Of a stretch of 64,000 bases of DNA, positions 22,535 to 30,860 are shown piece after piece; the first letter of the stretch is position 1, and each line of letters starts with the position of its first letter. The notes beneath the pieces are model-generated. The model had not been told where the DNA came from. It searched no databases and saw only the letters and a list, made by a program, of their open reading frames with translations. Location: the NCBI RefSeq assembly GCF_018127925.1, contig NZ_CP072347.1:188501-252500 (forward strand). Direction: 5' to 3'. This stretch comes from Prevotella melaninogenica. Its GTDB lineage: Bacteria > Bacteroidota > Bacteroidia > Bacteroidales > Bacteroidaceae. Made by a program: the position numbers and the translations under genes.

Positions 22535-24145
22535 TTACTTCTTCTCCTTATAAAGGTCCTGGCAAGTCTTCCAACCGAAGTGCTTGTAAAGCTCGTTCAG
22601 ACGGGTTTCACGTGCCTTGAAAGAAGCGAAGTCCTTCTTATCGTTCTCTGTCCAACCAGTCTCTGCCATAGCTGCAACACGTGGGAGGAGCTGGAAGAAA
22701 GCGAGGTCGCGACCAATAACATACTCTGTCCAGAGGTTTGCCTGTACACCCTTAACGTGCTTTTTCATCTCAGGAGCAGCATCGTCTGGCACTGGATTGT
22801 AACTGTAAGTCTTCTCAACAGGGAGCATATTACCGATGAGAATCATGCGATTATCTGGCTTCTGATAGAAATCAAGGTAATAATAAGTGGTTGGAGTCAT
22901 GATAGCATCCAAGCCACGCTTAGCTGCCTCAATACCACCATTCACACCACGCCAGCTCATGACAGTTGTACCCTTGTCTACATCACCCTCAAGAATCTCG
23001 TCCCAACCGATGATGTTACGTCCCTTAGACTCCAAGTGTTTTGCCACTTGATTCATGAAGTGAGCTTGTAGCTGAGCCTCTGCAGAGAAGCCGTTAGAGC
23101 CCTTCAAGCCGAGATGTTTGATTTCAGCCTGACAACGTGGACAGTGTTGCCAACGAGTACGTGGGGCCTCGTCGCCACCAATATGGATGTATTTTGATGG
23201 GAAAATTTCTATAATTTCATCGAGAACATTGTTCACAAACTCGTAGGTCTCAGGATGACCAGCGCAGAGAATGTCTGGGAATACGCCCCATTGCTCAGCC
23301 ACTTTGTAAGGACCACCAGTACAACCAAGCTCTGGATAAGCAGCCAAGGCAGCAAGCATGTGGCCTGGCATGTCAATCTCAGGGATAACAGTGATATAAC
23401 GGTCAGCTGCATACTTCACAACTTCACGCATCTCATCCTTTGTATAGTAACCACCGTATGGAGTCTCATCAAAGAGTCCTGTCATACGACCAATAACTGT
23501 CTGCGCACGCTTTGAACCAACCTCTGTAAGCTTTGGATAGCGGTCAATCTGTGCACGCCAGCCCTGATCCTCAGTGAGATGCCAGTGGAAGGTGTTGACA
23601 TTGTGGAGCGCCAACATATCAATGAACTCCTTAATGAAACTCATCTTGAAATAGTGACGAGCGCAATCGAGCATCGTACCACGATAGCCGAAGCGTGGAT
23701 AGTCAATGATACGAGCTGCTGGGAAGGTTACGTTCTCAGCCTTCTCCAATGGCAATGACTTACGAAGTGTCTGTACACCATAGAATACACCACGTGGAGT
23801 CTTGCCCTCAACGGTAATATTCTTACCCTTTACAGTGATAACATAACCCTCCTCATTCTCAACCTTTGCATTGAGTTTCAAGGTGATAGTACTTCCTTTC
23901 TTGTTCATACCATTGAGCACAATACCGGTTGCCTCTTGGATATATTGCTTCAAGAATTCACCATTACGGCGCATAGCCTCATCGTTGCTTGCAACATTAA
24001 TAACGGTGTTAGCATCTAAAACGAATGGTGTACCCTTCTCAGCAGTAATGCTTTGTGGGAGAGGAACTACCTGGTAGTTCGCATCTGTGGCATGAAGTGA
24101 GAATGTAGCCATCATCAATGCCACTGAAAGTAAGATTTTCTTCAT
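22535..24145 (-). CDS. Beta-N-acetylhexosaminidase (GH20)
   Basis: A 536-aa secreted or periplasmic enzyme that removes terminal beta-GlcNAc or GalNAc. A signal peptide (MKKILLSVALMMATFSLHA) is followed by the GH20b N-terminal domain (to about residue 145) and a TIM barrel starting RGTMLDCARHYF. The catalytic pair is in HIGGDEAPRTRW (Asp-Glu, about residue 322); FHWHLTEDQGWR and WRGVNGG are also seen. It lacks the C-terminal discoidin-like domain of the second GH20 in the window. It has a -7 box at 24,207 and its own terminator, so it is probably monocistronic. Confidence 0.95.
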   Translation of the reverse strand: MKKILLSVALMMATFSLHATDANYQVVPLPQSITAEKGTPFVLDANTVINVASNDEAMRRNGEFLKQYIQEATGIVLNGMNKKGSTITLKLNAKVENEEGYVITVKGKNITVEGKTPRGVFYGVQTLRKSLPLEKAENVTFPAARIIDYPRFGYRGTMLDCARHYFKMSFIKEFIDMLALHNVNTFHWHLTEDQGWRAQIDRYPKLTEVGSKRAQTVIGRMTGLFDETPYGGYYTKDEMREVVKYAADRYITVIPEIDMPGHMLAALAAYPELGCTGGPYKVAEQWGVFPDILCAGHPETYEFVNNVLDEIIEIFPSKYIHIGGDEAPRTRWQHCPRCQAEIKHLGLKGSNGFSAEAQLQAHFMNQVAKHLESKGRNIIGWDEILEGDVDKGTTVMSWRGVNGGIEAAKRGLDAIMTPTTYYYLDFYQKPDNRMILIGNMLPVEKTYSYNPVPDDAAPEMKKHVKGVQANLWTEYVIGRDLAFFQLLPRVAAMAETGWTENDKKDFASFKARETRLNELYKHFGWKTCQDLYKEKK

Positions 24146-24206
24146 CTCGATTAAATGAATGTTTTGTATTTAGGTTTTTATATTCTGGACTTCAACTATC
24201 CATGGA

Positions 24207-24214
24207 CAAAGATA
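24207..24214 (-). promoter_or_regulatory. -7 box of the GH20 gene
   Basis: The minus strand reads TATCTTTG 62 bp before the ATG at 24,145. No convincing -33 was found. Confidence 0.5.
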
Positions 24215-24279
24215 CGAAAAATATCTGATTAAATGCTTAATGAGGGTGAAAAGTGTAGAAAATCTACTTATTCTATTAA

Positions 24280-24320
24280 AAAGATAATGCCTTGTCTGCA
24301 TGGGACAAGGCTTTATCTTT
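24280..24320. terminator. Bidirectional terminator before the 279-aa gene's 3' end
   Basis: A 17-bp stem (AAAGATAATGCCTTGTC with GACAAGGCTTTATCTTT, one mismatch) with T-rich tracts on both sides. On the minus strand it ends transcripts of the gene whose stop is at 24,332. Confidence 0.8.
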
Positions 24321-24331
24321 GTTTTTTAAGC

Positions 24332-25171
24332 TTACTCTTCAATCTCTGAAAGGCTTCTGACGAAGTTGCTAAAGAAGTTGCTGGTTGTTTCAATGGGTGC
24401 ATACCTGACATAACGGAGACTGCGACGGACGTTGCGACGAAGTACAGAACTGTTGTTTTGTACAAATCCTACGGCATTTTGTTTAAAGTGCCATTCGTGT
24501 GCAGTGTCCTTGGCTAAGTCTGAAATACTGCGTAATGTGAGGCGGTAAGCATTAGGATCACTCTTGCTAACGAAGGGGATTTCGTCTTCTTCAAAGCCAA
24601 AGACGGAGATGAGAACATTACCCTGTAGCTCTGCCATAGCACTCAACTGCAAGGTGTTCAGCCAGTTCTCGAGTTTCACAAAGTCTACCTTATTACCCCG
24701 AGTTCTTAGGTATTCGCCCATCGTAATGATACCACCTAAGTTCATACCACGTGTAAACATCGTCTCAGAGTTGTTGACAATCAACTTCAACATATCAATC
24801 GCCTCAATCGAAGTGTCGATACTATGCAGTTCATTGTAGATAAGATTCTTTAGTCTTCGGTTCAGTAACGCATTGCTAAGTCTAACCGTCTTGGGTATTC
24901 TTGCACTTAAAGTCTTGCGTTCTTCCTGCTTTGCTTTGATGTCAGTGATGATACTCTCTGGCAGGTTGAGTCCTTCATCCATAGCGTGTCTTGCGATACC
25001 ATTGATGAAGATAGGCATCACTTGTTGTGCTTCAACCATCTGTATGAGTCTTCGCCATTTGAAAGGCGACATCGGTTCGAGGTTCGACTGTGTGCCGAAT
25101 GCGCCCGAACAAAGGATTCGAAAGAAGTTGCGTTGAATGATGTCCATTCCAGATGATTCTATTGATTGCAT
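24332..25171 (-). CDS. Hypothetical protein (279 aa)
   Basis: The start is set at 25,171 (MQSIESSGMDIIQRNFFRIL). A longer open frame reaches 25,381 but would run through a heptamer array and 166 bp of the antiporter gene. The protein is soluble and mostly helical. The opening (FFRILCSGAFG ... FKWRRLIQMVEAQQVMPIFINGI) recalls the start of uncharacterised nucleotidyltransferases of the NTP_transf_5 type, but the catalytic GxS/DxD motif is not evident, so I do not assign that function. The remainder contains LRTRGNKVDFVKLENWL and an Arg-rich end. It lies 44 bp downstream of the NhaC gene and may share its transcript. Confidence 0.65.
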   Translation of the reverse strand: MQSIESSGMDIIQRNFFRILCSGAFGTQSNLEPMSPFKWRRLIQMVEAQQVMPIFINGIARHAMDEGLNLPESIITDIKAKQEERKTLSARIPKTVRLSNALLNRRLKNLIYNELHSIDTSIEAIDMLKLIVNNSETMFTRGMNLGGIITMGEYLRTRGNKVDFVKLENWLNTLQLSAMAELQGNVLISVFGFEEDEIPFVSKSDPNAYRLTLRSISDLAKDTAHEWHFKQNAVGFVQNNSSVLRRNVRRSLRYVRYAPIETTSNFFSNFVRSLSEIEE

Positions 25172-25176
25172 GGTGA

Positions 25177-25204
25177 TTGGGTGTTGGGTGTTGAATATTG
25201 GGTG
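25177..25204. repeat. Heptamer array in 5' leader of the 279-aa gene
   Basis: Four 7-bp units of TTGGGTG type (one is TTGAATA) in the 44-bp spacer between the antiporter stop and the ATG at 25,171. Confidence 0.65.
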
Positions 25205-25215
25205 ATGATGATATG

Positions 25216-26499
25216 TTATGAATAACGACGGGGATAATGGAAGAGGATAGAAAGGAAGGCTGTGATACCCAATAACATTGGATAATACAAGAATGGGACG
25301 ATGCTCACGGGGTTTATCTTTGCCAAACCTGCTGCCATTAATATCTGTGCACCATAGGGAATCAAGCCCTGCGCACAGCATGAGAAGGTGTCGAGGATGC
25401 TGGCTGCCTTACGTTTGTCTACACCATAGCGGTCGCCTATCTGCTTCGAAAGACCACCCACGGTGAGGATTGCCACCGTATTATTGGCTGTACAGATATC
25501 CACCAAACTTACGAGGAAAGCTATTGTTAGCTCTGCTCCGCGCTTACTGTTGACGTGTCGGGTGATCATCTTGATGAGATAGTCGACACCACCATTCTCA
25601 CGGATAATCTCTAACATACCACCTGCCATCATCGTGATGATAATCAGTTCGCCCATACCTTTGATTCCTGCGCCCATACTTCCAAACCAACCATAGACAT
25701 CGTAGCTGCCAGCAATGATGCCAATAGCACCTGTGAGGATAATTCCAATGGTCAAAACAGCCATCACGTTCATACCAAAGAGTGCACAAACCAGTACTGC
25801 CATGTAAGGAATTACTCTGTAGATGTCAACGTTAGCGACCTGTCCTGTCGTATGTATATCTCTTCCCAAGAAGATATAGACAAGCAGAATCAAGACTGCT
25901 GCAGGGGCTACGATGAAGAAGTTTACTCTAAACTTATCTGCCATCTTACACTCCTGTGTCCTTGTTGCCACAACGGTTGTATCGCTAATAAACGAAAGGT
26001 TGTCGCCAAAGAACGAACCACCGACTACGATTGCAACGACAAAAGGAAGCGAACTCCCCGTAGAAGTGGCAATACCTGCTGCGATAGGGGTGAGTGCAAC
26101 GATAGTTCCAACGCTCGTTCCGATACTCATAGAGATGAAGCAAGCAGCGAGGAAGAGTCCTGGCAGCAGCATGTTATCTGGTAGGACAGAGAGGGTTAGG
26201 TTGACCGTAGCGTCAATACTGCCCATATCCTTAGCCGAGTTGGCAAATGCTCCAGCAAGTACGAATATCCACAACATCATCATCATGTTGTCTGTGCTGG
26301 CTCCCTTGCTGTATATTTCAATTCGTTTTGCGAGCGGATAGCCTCCTGATATGGCAATAGCAAAGATACTCGAAGCCATGAAAGCCACGGTAATCGGTAC
26401 CTTATAGAAGTCACCCGATATGATTGAAGTGACCAGATATAGTACGATGAACACAAGTAGCGGACTCAACGCGAGGAGTCCTTTTTTGTTTTCTGTCAT
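25216..26499 (-). CDS. NhaC-family Na+/H+ antiporter
   Basis: A 427-aa inner-membrane protein with 10-12 hydrophobic helices. Family-like stretches are GGSFFGDNLSFISDTTVVATRTQ (about residues 160-182), SLVDICTANNTVAILTVGGL (about 337-356) and DTFSCCAQGLIPYGAQIL near 375-392. NhaC-type carriers exchange external protons for internal Na+ and may couple it to organic substrates in some relatives. The slightly short N-terminus is acceptable. It opens a two-gene minus-strand unit with the 279-aa protein. Confidence 0.9.
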   Translation of the reverse strand: MTENKKGLLALSPLLVFIVLYLVTSIISGDFYKVPITVAFMASSIFAIAISGGYPLAKRIEIYSKGASTDNMMMMLWIFVLAGAFANSAKDMGSIDATVNLTLSVLPDNMLLPGLFLAACFISMSIGTSVGTIVALTPIAAGIATSTGSSLPFVVAIVVGGSFFGDNLSFISDTTVVATRTQECKMADKFRVNFFIVAPAAVLILLVYIFLGRDIHTTGQVANVDIYRVIPYMAVLVCALFGMNVMAVLTIGIILTGAIGIIAGSYDVYGWFGSMGAGIKGMGELIIITMMAGGMLEIIRENGGVDYLIKMITRHVNSKRGAELTIAFLVSLVDICTANNTVAILTVGGLSKQIGDRYGVDKRKAASILDTFSCCAQGLIPYGAQILMAAGLAKINPVSIVPFLYYPMLLGITAFLSILFHYPRRYS

Positions 26500-26505
26500 G
26501 TGTTG

Positions 26506-26663
26506 TGTTGGGTGTTGAGTGTTAAATGTTGGGTGTTGATGAATTGTGAGGGAGGATGGGTGGTGGGTGTTAAATGTTAGGTGTTGATGAATTGTGCAGA
26601 TGTTGAATGATAAATGGTGAATGTTGGGTGTTAAATGTTAGCTGTTGAATGTTAGGTGTTGAT
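26506..26663. repeat. Heptamer array TGTTRRR, three blocks
   Basis: About eighteen 7-bp units in three blocks (26,506-26,540; 26,561-26,588; 26,601-26,663). Every unit begins TG, nearly all TGTT, with three variable purine-rich bases. Each block ends in TGTTGAT followed by GAATT. It is in the 549-bp spacer 26,500-27,048, where no gene is seen. Confidence 0.8.
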
Positions 26664-26716
26664 GAATTCTATTAACCTATTATTCATCCCCTTTTCACAT
26701 TTACCATATCTTATCT

Positions 26717-26782
26717 TAAGCATCCGCACATCATGTGCTAAGCCTCCGCACATTATGTGTTAGCCCTCCGCACGTCATGTGT
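26717..26782 (+). repeat. 22-bp repeat array, locus 2
   Basis: Three contiguous 22-bp units. Consensus is TAAGCCTCCGCAC, four variable bases, then TGTGY; each contains a GCAC/TGTGC dyad. A degenerate partial fourth unit follows. Confidence 0.8.
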
Positions 26783-26864
26783 TGAGCATCATCACCCTTT
26801 TTATCGATGCCATCTTTTATTTAATTTTATCCCCCTTTTACTACCTTTCTTTCATCTTGCTTAT

Positions 26865-27040
26865 AGCAATCTTGCCTCCCTCCCCCTTCGGAAGAGGACT
26901 GAGCAGGGGTTCCTTCACCATTTAATCCTTAGCAGTCTTGCCTCCCTACCCCTTCGAGAGAGGGCTGGGCTGGGCTCCTTCACCACCTAACCCTTAGCAA
27001 ATTTGTCTCCCTCCCCCTTCGGGGAGGGTCGGGGTGGGGC
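26865..27040. repeat. 65-66-bp tandem repeat with GC-rich hairpins
   Basis: 2.7 units starting AGCAATCTTGCCTCCCTC, AGCAGTCTTGCCTCCCTA and AGCAAATTTGTCTCCCTC (26,865, 26,931, 26,996). Each has a hairpin around CCCCCTTCGGGG or its variants. The last unit abuts the 3' end of the LacI gene. Confidence 0.7.
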
Positions 27041-27048
27041 TTTTTGTT

Positions 27049-28113
27049 TTACCCCCACGACCTATGATAGAAGTCTATATTCTCTCGCATAAGCAAGTCG
27101 ATAGGCATATAGTTGACTGGTTCAACCTTCTTCTTCAGCACGATAGCACGGAAGAGGGAGTCAACACTAAAGTAGCCTTGTTGGTAGGCATGCTGTGCGA
27201 TGAGGAACGATATACTCCCTTCTCGTAGGCAGTCAGCATTCTTATGTACCACGTCATAGCCCATAATCTGAACGTTATGGCGATGCGTCTTCAGTAGGAA
27301 TTTACCCACGATATGCGCTTTAGAGTTCAGTGTGATGCAATGATGTACCTCTGGATGTTCGCTGAAGAACTTTTCTAAGATATGGTCATAACGCTTCCGC
27401 TCTTCGTCTAATGGGAGGTTTACCTCTAAAATCTTAATATTAGGGAAGTTCTCTTCCATATAATGACGGAAGCCCACCTCACGATTCTCTTGCTGACGGC
27501 TCGCCATCTTTCCGTCCTTCGTCTGCTTCATGAGCATGATGCTTTCCTCCTTTTGAGCAATGAGCATCAGCATTCGAGCAGCAAAACGACCACTCTGGAT
27601 AGAGTCTTGTCCGTAGAATGACAGCGGTTGCAGCGATGGCATATAAGAGTCGAGCAGAATGAAAGGGATGTTGCGATCGTGCAGTTCGTCGGTGAGCTGG
27701 CGTGTCACCTCTAATGTCGTAGGGACAAGGATAACGCCATCTGGATTCTGCCTAAGACATTTCTGGTAGGTCTCGATAAAAGAGTGAGGGTCCAATCGAC
27801 TGTAATACATGATTTCCAAGTCGATATAAAAGTCTCTACGTGCCTCTACCGCCTTCATGGCACCAATCTCAATCTCTTCCCAGTAAGCCTCACTGCTGTG
27901 CTTTGGAATCAAACAATAGAACGTGTAACTCTTGTTATAAGCCAGTGCACTTGCGTAGACATTCGGCTGATAATTCATCTCCTTCAGCACCTTTTCCACT
28001 CGTTTCAGTGCGGATTCCGATACATTCGGGCGTTTATGCAATACTCTATCAACTGTTCCAACACTTACACCTGCACGTTCTGCAATGTCTTTGATTCTTA
28101 TCTTTTCTGCCAT
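27049..28113 (-). CDS. LacI-family transcriptional regulator
   Basis: A 354-aa regulator. The N-terminal helix-turn-helix (IRIKDIAERAGVSVGTVDRV, residues 4-23) and hinge helix (ALKRVEKVLKEMNYQPN) are clear. A periplasmic-binding-protein-like ligand domain follows, with YTFYCLIPKHSSEAYWEEIE at its start and HSFIETYQKCLRQNPDGVIL. The ligand-domain type (EIMYYSRLDPHSF, DSIQSGRFAARMLM) is the one seen in sugar-responsive regulators. The surrounding minus-strand glycosidase genes suggest it controls glycan use, but operators are not identifiable. It is divergent from the HAD gene. Confidence 0.92.
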   Translation of the reverse strand: MAEKIRIKDIAERAGVSVGTVDRVLHKRPNVSESALKRVEKVLKEMNYQPNVYASALAYNKSYTFYCLIPKHSSEAYWEEIEIGAMKAVEARRDFYIDLEIMYYSRLDPHSFIETYQKCLRQNPDGVILVPTTLEVTRQLTDELHDRNIPFILLDSYMPSLQPLSFYGQDSIQSGRFAARMLMLIAQKEESIMLMKQTKDGKMASRQQENREVGFRHYMEENFPNIKILEVNLPLDEERKRYDHILEKFFSEHPEVHHCITLNSKAHIVGKFLLKTHRHNVQIMGYDVVHKNADCLREGSISFLIAQHAYQQGYFSVDSLFRAIVLKKKVEPVNYMPIDLLMRENIDFYHRSWG

Positions 28114-28147
28114 AAATATGGGAAGTGAATATAATATTTTTGCGCTG

Positions 28148-28155
28148 CAAATTTA
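28148..28155 (-). promoter_or_regulatory. -7 box of the LacI-family gene
   Basis: The minus strand reads TAAATTTG, 35 bp before the ATG at 28,113. Confidence 0.5.
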
Positions 28156-28262
28156 CTAATAATTGTTGGAATGTGCGAAAGCACAACGTTAGAATTTATA
28201 AGTAAAAGTTCTTTTTATTATTTAATTGTGTACAGAATGACGGATAATAGGAAGTTTTTAAC

Positions 28263-28270
28263 TAAATTTG
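28263..28270 (+). promoter_or_regulatory. -7 box of the HAD gene
   Basis: TAAATTTG, 28 bp before the ATG at 28,298. The box overlaps an upstream in-frame TTG at 28,268, which argues against that TTG being the start. Confidence 0.5.
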
Positions 28271-28297
28271 CGTTCTGAAATAAGGCTACGTGCAGTT

Positions 28298-29239
28298 ATG
28301 TCTATTAAAAGTTATCTTCAAAAATTGTCTTTTCGCACAGGTGTCATCGTACTCCTGATGTGTATTCCCTTTTATATTCTCTCATTCGTTCAAGTGTTTT
28401 TCCCAGTGTCAACGGCAACGAAAGGCATACTGTTTACTGTCTTTTTCGGACTGGCAAAGAGCTTTCAATATGGCGGCATCGCTATCCTTGGAAAGGAAGG
28501 TTACAAACGCGTGAAGGGCTATCTTAAACGGAAAAAGCAGGCGAAGGATAAGGCTGAGAAGGCTAATAGCGACGCAATTCCTCGCTACTGTCCTGACCTT
28601 TTCTCCAATCCAGAGATTCTTTCTGGTATTCGTCTCATCATCTTCGACTTCGATGGAACGCTTGGCGATTCTCAAAAGCTCATTACCGACACGATGCTTG
28701 CAACGATAGAACGTCTGAATTTACCGATGAGAAGTCGTGAGGAGTGCGCCCGAACGATTGGTTTACCATTGAAGGAATGTTTCTCATCTATCATCCCAAT
28801 GACGGATGAACAGGCTGAGGAGTGTGCTAAAGTGTATAGCGAAATATTCAATGAGAAGAATGTTCCGGGTGTTGTAAAAGCCTTTCCGGGTGTTGTTGAA
28901 ACGTTGGAAAGACTTTCTTCGCAAGGCATTCTGATGTCTATTGCAAGTAGTCGTAGCCATAGAACGCTTGCAAAACTGATGGACGAATTAGACCTCTCGA
29001 AGTATATCACTTATCTGATTGCTGCCGACGATGTTGTCGAGAAGAAACCAGCAGCTGAATCAGTGCTTAAGACTTTGCGTCATTTCAACATCGAAGCACA
29101 CGAAACCCTCGTCGTTGGTGATACCGAATTCGACATTCTCATGGGCAGAAATGCAGGTACACACACCTGCGGAGTTACCTACGGTAATGGTAGCAAAGAG
29201 AGTTTAGAAGCCGCAAAAGCAGAGTGGATAGTTTGTTAA
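28298..29239 (+). CDS. HAD-family phosphatase fused to an N-terminal membrane hairpin
   Basis: A 313-aa protein from ATG 28,298. Residues about 12-66 form two hydrophobic segments (VIVLLMCIPFYILSFVQVFF and ILFTVFFGLAKSFQYGG) and a GKEGYKRVKGYL end that resembles stand-alone 'transporter suffix' membrane modules. After a basic linker, a HAD hydrolase of the phosphoglycolate-phosphatase type follows: FDFDGTLGDS (motif I, nucleophile Asp near 117), IASSRSH (motif II), KKPAAE (Lys) and VVGDTEFDI (motif III). The substrate is probably a small phosphate ester. The fusion places a phosphatase at the inner membrane, which is unusual. Confidence 0.85.
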   Translation: MSIKSYLQKLSFRTGVIVLLMCIPFYILSFVQVFFPVSTATKGILFTVFFGLAKSFQYGGIAILGKEGYKRVKGYLKRKKQAKDKAEKANSDAIPRYCPDLFSNPEILSGIRLIIFDFDGTLGDSQKLITDTMLATIERLNLPMRSREECARTIGLPLKECFSSIIPMTDEQAEECAKVYSEIFNEKNVPGVVKAFPGVVETLERLSSQGILMSIASSRSHRTLAKLMDELDLSKYITYLIAADDVVEKKPAAESVLKTLRHFNIEAHETLVVGDTEFDILMGRNAGTHTCGVTYGNGSKESLEAAKAEWIVC

Positions 29240-29253
29240 ATAATGTATAATTC

Positions 29254-29285
29254 TTTGGTAGTTTCGTAATAAACCACTACCTTTG
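29254..29285 (+). promoter_or_regulatory. Promoter of tRNA-fMet
   Basis: TTTG at 29,254-29,257, 20 bp, TACCTTTG at 29,278-29,285: a full consensus match 56 bp before the tRNA. Confidence 0.75.
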
Positions 29286-29341
29286 CACTCGCAATTCAGG
29301 AATGCACCTCGGTTCATAGATGAATTCTTCTTAATTAATAT

Positions 29342-29414
29342 CGCGGGTTGGAGCAGTTGGTAGCTCGCCAGGCTCATAACCTGGAGGTCGCATGTTCGAG
29401 TCCTGCACCCGCAA
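29342..29414 (+). tRNA. Initiator tRNA-fMet (CAU)
   Basis: A 73-nt cloverleaf starting CGCGGGTTGGAGCAG, with a CTCATAA anticodon loop and CACCCGCA acceptor strand. The unpaired C1-A72 and the three G-C pairs at the anticodon-stem base mark the initiator. CCA is not encoded. Confidence 0.95.
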
Positions 29415-29419
29415 CTTCA

Positions 29420-29456
29420 AAGCTTAGAAATACTTAGTAATAAGTTTTCTAAGCTT
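29420..29456 (+). terminator. Terminator of tRNA-fMet
   Basis: AAGCTTAGAAA pairs with TTTCTAAGCTT (15-nt loop) and is followed by T residues to 29,460. Confidence 0.8.
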
Positions 29457-29485
29457 TTTTCATGCCCACCAAAAAATAATATTAA

Positions 29486-29513
29486 TTCAGAATTCATAAT
29501 CCATAATTCATAA
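29486..29513. repeat. Heptamer array TTCATAA type
   Basis: Four 7-bp units, the reverse complement of the TTATGAA type at 22,411 and 51,692. It lies in the gene-free stretch 29,457-30,206. Confidence 0.7.
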
Positions 29514-29733
29514 TTATGATTACTACAGTAGTATTGTTGACAAAATGCAAAAGACATAATAATTAAAGACAGAGTAACAAAGTAAGTAATTATGCAGTAA
29601 CAAGGTACGTGAAGACAGGGTAACAAAGGAAGTGGAGATATGTAACAAAGGAATCGAAGGAATCGTAATACAACAATGTTTTGCTTCTGTGCGAACAGAT
29701 ATAATGTAAATAAAAATCATAGACTGAAAACGA

Positions 29734-29836
29734 GAAGGGCGTTAATTGGCTTCCAATTAACGCCCTTTTGGCTTGCAAAAGGGTGCCCTTTAAGCCCCTT
29801 ACTAACGCCCTTTTGAAGTGCAATTAGGCATCTTTT
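29734..29836. repeat. ~100-bp intergenic repeat, copy 2
   Basis: Same orientation as copy 1 and nearly identical over GCTTGCAAAAGG ... CTAACGCCCTTTTGAAGT, with an inverted repeat around GGGCGTTAATTGG. The rest of 29,515-30,139 shows only low-complexity DNA (several GTAACAAAG motifs) and no gene. Confidence 0.8.
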
Positions 29837-30139
29837 ACTTTATCACTTTATAACTAATTGACTTCCTGTAGGTTATGAACCTACTTTTTATGCATGCTTT
29901 TTCCCTTATTTATAGATGGTTTACTTGAAATTATGTAATGATTTTTCAGAACCTTATCTGCGATTTTTGATGTATCAAAATAAAAAGGTTTTCTGTGTCG
30001 AAGGATAATAATAAAATAGGAAGATGAGCGTCTTGGTCATATCTTAATTTAATGAATAACCTCCCATCTTCCGTTAAAGCTATACGACATGTAGACACAA
30101 ATTTAACGGAAACACCATTCCTTCGAGTATATAAAAAAG

Positions 30140-30191
30140 AAATGTAGTAAGTGATAGAGACTTTTTCATACCCCTAAAACTTACTACATTT
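30140..30191 (-). terminator. Terminator of the CBM9-like gene
   Basis: AAATGTAGTAAGT and ACTTACTACATTT form a 13-bp stem with a 26-nt loop. On the minus strand it is followed by CTTTTTTATAT. Confidence 0.7.
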
Positions 30192-30206
30192 TATTTCTTT
30201 TATCGA

Positions 30207-30860
30207 TTACTCAAAGTTCAGTTCACCAAAGAAAGTGGGACAATGGAAGTCGGGAGAAGGCAAGGCAATGGGATTCCAAGAGAGGAAATGAGGCTGCGAT
30301 GTCTTGTCACCACACTTATAGAAATTGGCTCTTATCGTCTTTCCTGAGAGATTCTCTAACGTGTGACGGAAGTAAGAACTAACAGGAACAACGAGAGCGA
30401 GTTCCCATGCCTGTCGTCCCTCTCTCATCTCGAAAGGCTCACGCCCCAAAGATGCCCAACGATCAATCTGCTCTAAGGCAGCTGCAGGGGCATGAGTACG
30501 ATTCTCTCGTCCCTGTCCATTGCACAGCAATATCGTACCGATACAGTTGCTTTCAAGGTTGTAATAACCTCCTTCTTCATCAGGGCTGCAGAAAAACTCA
30601 CAGCAGGAGTCTTGCCAAACAGGACCTAAATCAGTGCCTGCCTCAGCACGCACACAGTCTTCCTCTACCCGATAATGCAACAGAATGGCATCACCTTTAT
30701 GGGCAATGGCAAACTCTACACTTGGACAATAAGGATATTCTGCTGCCCAATCGACGGTATCTATCTTATTGTAAGATACACCATTATCCTTGAAAAGAGC
30801 AGGAATGTCAACAGCTTTCACCTGCTGACACTCCAAACGTTTTACTTCGAGTTGTTTCAT
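30207..30860 (-). CDS. CBM9-like carbohydrate-binding protein
   Basis: A 217-aa protein without a clear signal peptide. The fold pattern and motifs (EFAIAHKGDAILLHYRVEED, GPVWQDSCCEFFCSP, YYNLESNCIGTILLCNG, WELALVVPVSSYF, GKTIRANFYKCGD, HFLSWNPI) match the carbohydrate-binding family 9-like proteins of Bacteroidota. In those, a DSCVEFF-type stretch and an N-F-x-K-CGD/L-x-W-x-P segment are conserved. A stand-alone protein of this type may bind sugar in the cytoplasm or act in an unknown enzymatic step. It overlaps the kinase gene by 4 bp, so it is translationally coupled to it. Confidence 0.85.
   Translation of the reverse strand: MKQLEVKRLECQQVKAVDIPALFKDNGVSYNKIDTVDWAAEYPYCPSVEFAIAHKGDAILLHYRVEEDCVRAEAGTDLGPVWQDSCCEFFCSPDEEGGYYNLESNCIGTILLCNGQGRENRTHAPAAALEQIDRWASLGREPFEMREGRQAWELALVVPVSSYFRHTLENLSGKTIRANFYKCGDKTSQPHFLSWNPIALPSPDFHCPTFFGELNFE

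Noticed and set aside
24332-25381. Full 349-codon reading of the hypothetical gene
   Set aside because: The extra 70 codons overlap the antiporter gene and a heptamer array; the Met at 25,171 gives a clean start.
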